In this document: one piece after another, positions 40,017 through 41,824 of the stretch
How positions within the stretch are numbered: position 1 is the first letter of the stretch
Layout: each line of letters begins with the position of its first letter
Source of the DNA: JBBTSG01 sp038064775
Lineage (GTDB): Bacteria > Patescibacteriota > Minisyncoccia > UBA6257 > GWB1-50-10
Assembly: GCA_038064775.1 (NCBI GenBank)
Contig: JBBTSG010000015.1
Coordinates: 1 to 41,824 of the forward strand
Length of the DNA: 41,824 bases
Direction of reading: 5' to 3'
Notes under the pieces: model-generated
Databases searched by the model: none
What the model was told of the DNA's origin: nothing
What the model saw: only the letters and a program-made list of their open reading frames with translations
Translations under genes and position numbers: made by a program

Positions 40017-41824
40017 CTATCGTTCCTGATAAAGCCGCCGTTTTTGGCTGGCTTGACCTCCTGTTGAGTCAACTTGTTTCGCGAAACTACATTGAGCGCT
40101 GTTACTATCTGTAACATAAAAAGTTACTGTTGCCGGCAAGGCATTAAAGACCACTTGTGGATTTTCCACGGTAGAATTAACCGTACCGCTATTAGTGAAA
40201 TTCCAAAGATAAGTGAAAGGTGGTTTGCTGGGCTCACGCATTTGCGTCTGATTTGTAAATTGCACGGTAGTGCCTGGCTGAACAGCGGTTGGCGTCCAAG
40301 TAAAGTCGGTAAGTGGCGGATAATGGCTCTCGGTTGTGAAATTTGATGACGCGGAATAAGCCGAATAAGCGGCGCCGTCATTGTCGTTCGCCCGCACTTC
40401 AACATGATAAATAGTTGAGGGGTTTAAAGAACCTAAAGGATTATGCAATCGGAATTTATTAATGGCTGAAACTGGATGAGCCGCATAAACAATATTTCCG
40501 CCTCCATCAATAAAATTAATATCAGCAGAAAGTTGACCGCTGCCAACCGGCGTTTGATCAGGATCATTGAAATCCCAACTTACGTCGTAATATGGATCTT
40601 CCGAGCACCAATTATTTTTAGTCACCGTCACATTTGAAACTGTGGGCGGTTTGTTAAAAATTTCCGCGTGAACATTGCAGTTAGTGCATTCTGGTGAATT
40701 AAAAGCAATCCAACCGGTAATATCACCACCCCAAGCAATACCTTTAAAATCGAAATTGGGTGGATTTGAAGAATAATTAACGCCATAAGTAACTACGATT
40801 CGCTGAGCAAAAGCTTCAAATGTGTTACTTAAAGAACTAATAATGTCTCCAAAAAAATTACCGGATAAAAGATTCGAAAGGAAATTTGGTTCCTGACCAA
40901 TCGGTTGCGCTTTTTGAAAACCTGCCGGTGGTGGCGGATTTTTTGGTGGGGGTGGCGGCGAAGGTTGTGGAATCGGCGCGTCAGCACTCGCCAAACTTAC
41001 CCAACCGGAAAATCCTTGCGGATCAACATTAATAAATTTCGCCCAACCGCGAACAAAATTATTACTATCAAGCGTCGCTTCACAAGGCGCTTGCGGACAA
41101 TTTAGTAAATCAACTTTATTAAAAGAGAGCCAGCCATAACCATGTTCGCTATCAGCCGAAGCCCACGCCGCGCCGGAAAACAAACCGTCGCGATCAATTT
41201 GGACGCTAAATTTAGGACTGGCCGTTTCAGAATTAAAACTAATCCAGCCGATACCATGACTATCACCCGCCTCTGCCCAAGCAGCGCCGTGTAAAACCTT
41301 GCTAACATTCAAATTAATACTTGACTCAACTGAGTAATCTGGGCTCAAATCAGAAACTATCCGATAAAAATACTGCTCGCCAAGAGGCACGTTATTATCA
41401 TAATAAGATACGATTGGGACGGCATCGTTCGGACCACCGACCCTGTGCACTATGTTGAAAACACGAGATGAATTAGCTCGCTCTACATTATAATTTTCTT
41501 CGGGAAAGGTGTTATTCCAAGTTAAAAGAACATTGCCATAAGGTGTTGCGACTGCTAGATCCGTATAAATTAACGATGCTTTAACGTTTTGAGGCGCACT
41601 TGCCACCACCACTTGCTTCTCCGGCGAAAAAGCTGAACAAGCCGAATAAGAACCGGACGTTGAACAGGTTCTCATTTTATAAAAATAAGTTTCGTTCGTG
41701 GTAAGTGGCGAATCTGTATAAGTAGTTGCCGAACTACTAAGTGTTTGAAAAAGATTAAAGTTACCAGCGCCGACTTTCCGCCAAACCTCAACCTGATTCT
41801 GGCCGCTACCTAAACCCCAAGAAA
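40017..41824 (-). CDS. Large exported protein with FN3-like, GW-repeat and PKD-like regions (N-terminus beyond the right edge)
   Basis: The frame stays open to the right edge (about 602 codons in the window), so the ATG at 41675 is internal. From the right edge: a fibronectin-III-like segment (VEVWRKVGAGNF, TNETYFYKMRTC), then repeats of GxAWxxxxxxxGWxSFN type (HGIGWISFN, HGYGWLSFN, ITGWIAFN), a Pro-rich linker (PSPPPPPKNPPPP), another FN3-like segment, and a PKD-like domain (DFTWTPTAVQPGTTVQF, YLWNF). The GW-repeat pattern is common in exported CPR proteins. Likely surface-exposed and adhesive; function inferred. Confidence 0.85.
   Translation of the reverse strand, partial: SWGLGSGQNQVEVWRKVGAGNFNLFQTLSSSATTYTDSPLTTNETYFYKMRTCSTSGSYSACSAFSPEKQVVVASAPQNVKASLIYTDLAVATPYGNVLLTWNNTFPEENYNVERANSSRVFNIVHRVGGPNDAVPIVSYYDNNVPLGEQYFYRIVSDLSPDYSVESSINLNVSKVLHGAAWAEAGDSHGIGWISFNSETASPKFSVQIDRDGLFSGAAWASADSEHGYGWLSFNKVDLLNCPQAPCEATLDSNNFVRGWAKFINVDPQGFSGWVSLASADAPIPQPSPPPPPKNPPPPAGFQKAQPIGQEPNFLSNLLSGNFFGDIISSLSNTFEAFAQRIVVTYGVNYSSNPPNFDFKGIAWGGDITGWIAFNSPECTNCNVHAEIFNKPPTVSNVTVTKNNWCSEDPYYDVSWDFNDPDQTPVGSGQLSADINFIDGGGNIVYAAHPVSAINKFRLHNPLGSLNPSTIYHVEVRANDNDGAAYSAYSASSNFTTESHYPPLTDFTWTPTAVQPGTTVQFTNQTQMREPSKPPFTYLWNFTNSGTVNSTVENPQVVFNALPATVTFYVTDSNSAQCSFAKQVDSTGGQASQKRRLYQER

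Noticed and set aside
39986..40020. Terminator between comF and the converging surface gene
   Set aside because: Only a short CTAG-ATA-CTAG repeat is present, with no stable stem and no T-tract.

Overview
The window looks like part of a Candidate Phyla Radiation (Patescibacteria, Parcubacteria-like) genome assembled from a metagenome. The signs are: a type IV pilus cluster with no secretin gene, long Ser/Thr-rich exported proteins, several protein families I associate mainly with CPR (the DUF5674 pair, a Cys-rich zinc-ribbon protein, GW-repeat exported proteins), and a fixed 100-N scaffold gap. UGA terminates several genes (mntA-like, ligA, comF), so this is the standard bacterial code and not the UGA=Gly code of Gracilibacteria/Absconditabacteria. 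The lineage call is inferred from gene content only.

Layout. 1-9664 (minus strand): a giant Gly-rich/Ser-Thr-rich exported protein that runs off the left edge, an MNT/HEPN toxin-antitoxin pair that overlaps its start, a two-gene DUF5674 operon, and a second long exported surface protein interrupted by the gap. 9836-11510: tRNA-Ala and tRNA-Pro with a 1-nt spacer, downstream of the CCA-adding enzyme gene. 11598-13104 (plus): a hypothetical protein, tRNA-Arg, and a DMT-type transporter that starts 4 nt after the tRNA. 13117-15335 (minus): an exported protein with 36 ordered cysteines and a small membrane partner. 15392-18993 (plus): tRNA-Lys, a DM13-domain protein, recG and an exported hypothetical. 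19027-20175 (minus): a phenylalanyl-tRNA synthetase with single-chain mitochondrial architecture. 20269-21784: initiator tRNA, elongator tRNA-Met and tRNA-Asp, a dense set of palindromes, an NlpC/P60 peptidase and a structured stretch after tRNA-Asp. 21785-28254 (minus): M50 protease; then ligA, gatC, a 39-Cys protein and gatA in one direction. 28266-39196 (minus): type IV pilus genes pilM-N-O-(PilP-like)-B-T-C, two pilins, pilD and four minor pilins. 39269-39988 (plus): comF, divergent from pilM. 40017-41824 (minus): the C-terminal part of another long exported protein.

How it fits together. The pilus genes plus ComF make a coherent surface-appendage and DNA-uptake module. Three large exported proteins and the Cys-repeat protein suggest heavy investment in the cell surface. 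Informational genes (cca, pheS-like, gatA/gatC, ligA, recG, seven tRNAs) lie between these surface blocks.

Most distinctive signals. (1) A single-chain, mitochondrial-type PheRS. (2) A recurrent promoter layout with the -10 box 6-8 nt before the start codon, implying leaderless mRNAs. (3) A 30-bp double-hairpin element inserted in frame in cca, with a close relative between tRNA genes. (4) Heptamer tandem repeats inside ligA. (5) Two ordered Cys-rich proteins of unknown function, one lodged between gatC and gatA. (6) Unusual tRNA organisation: a 1-nt spacer, mixed CCA encoding, and a deviant initiator tRNA.
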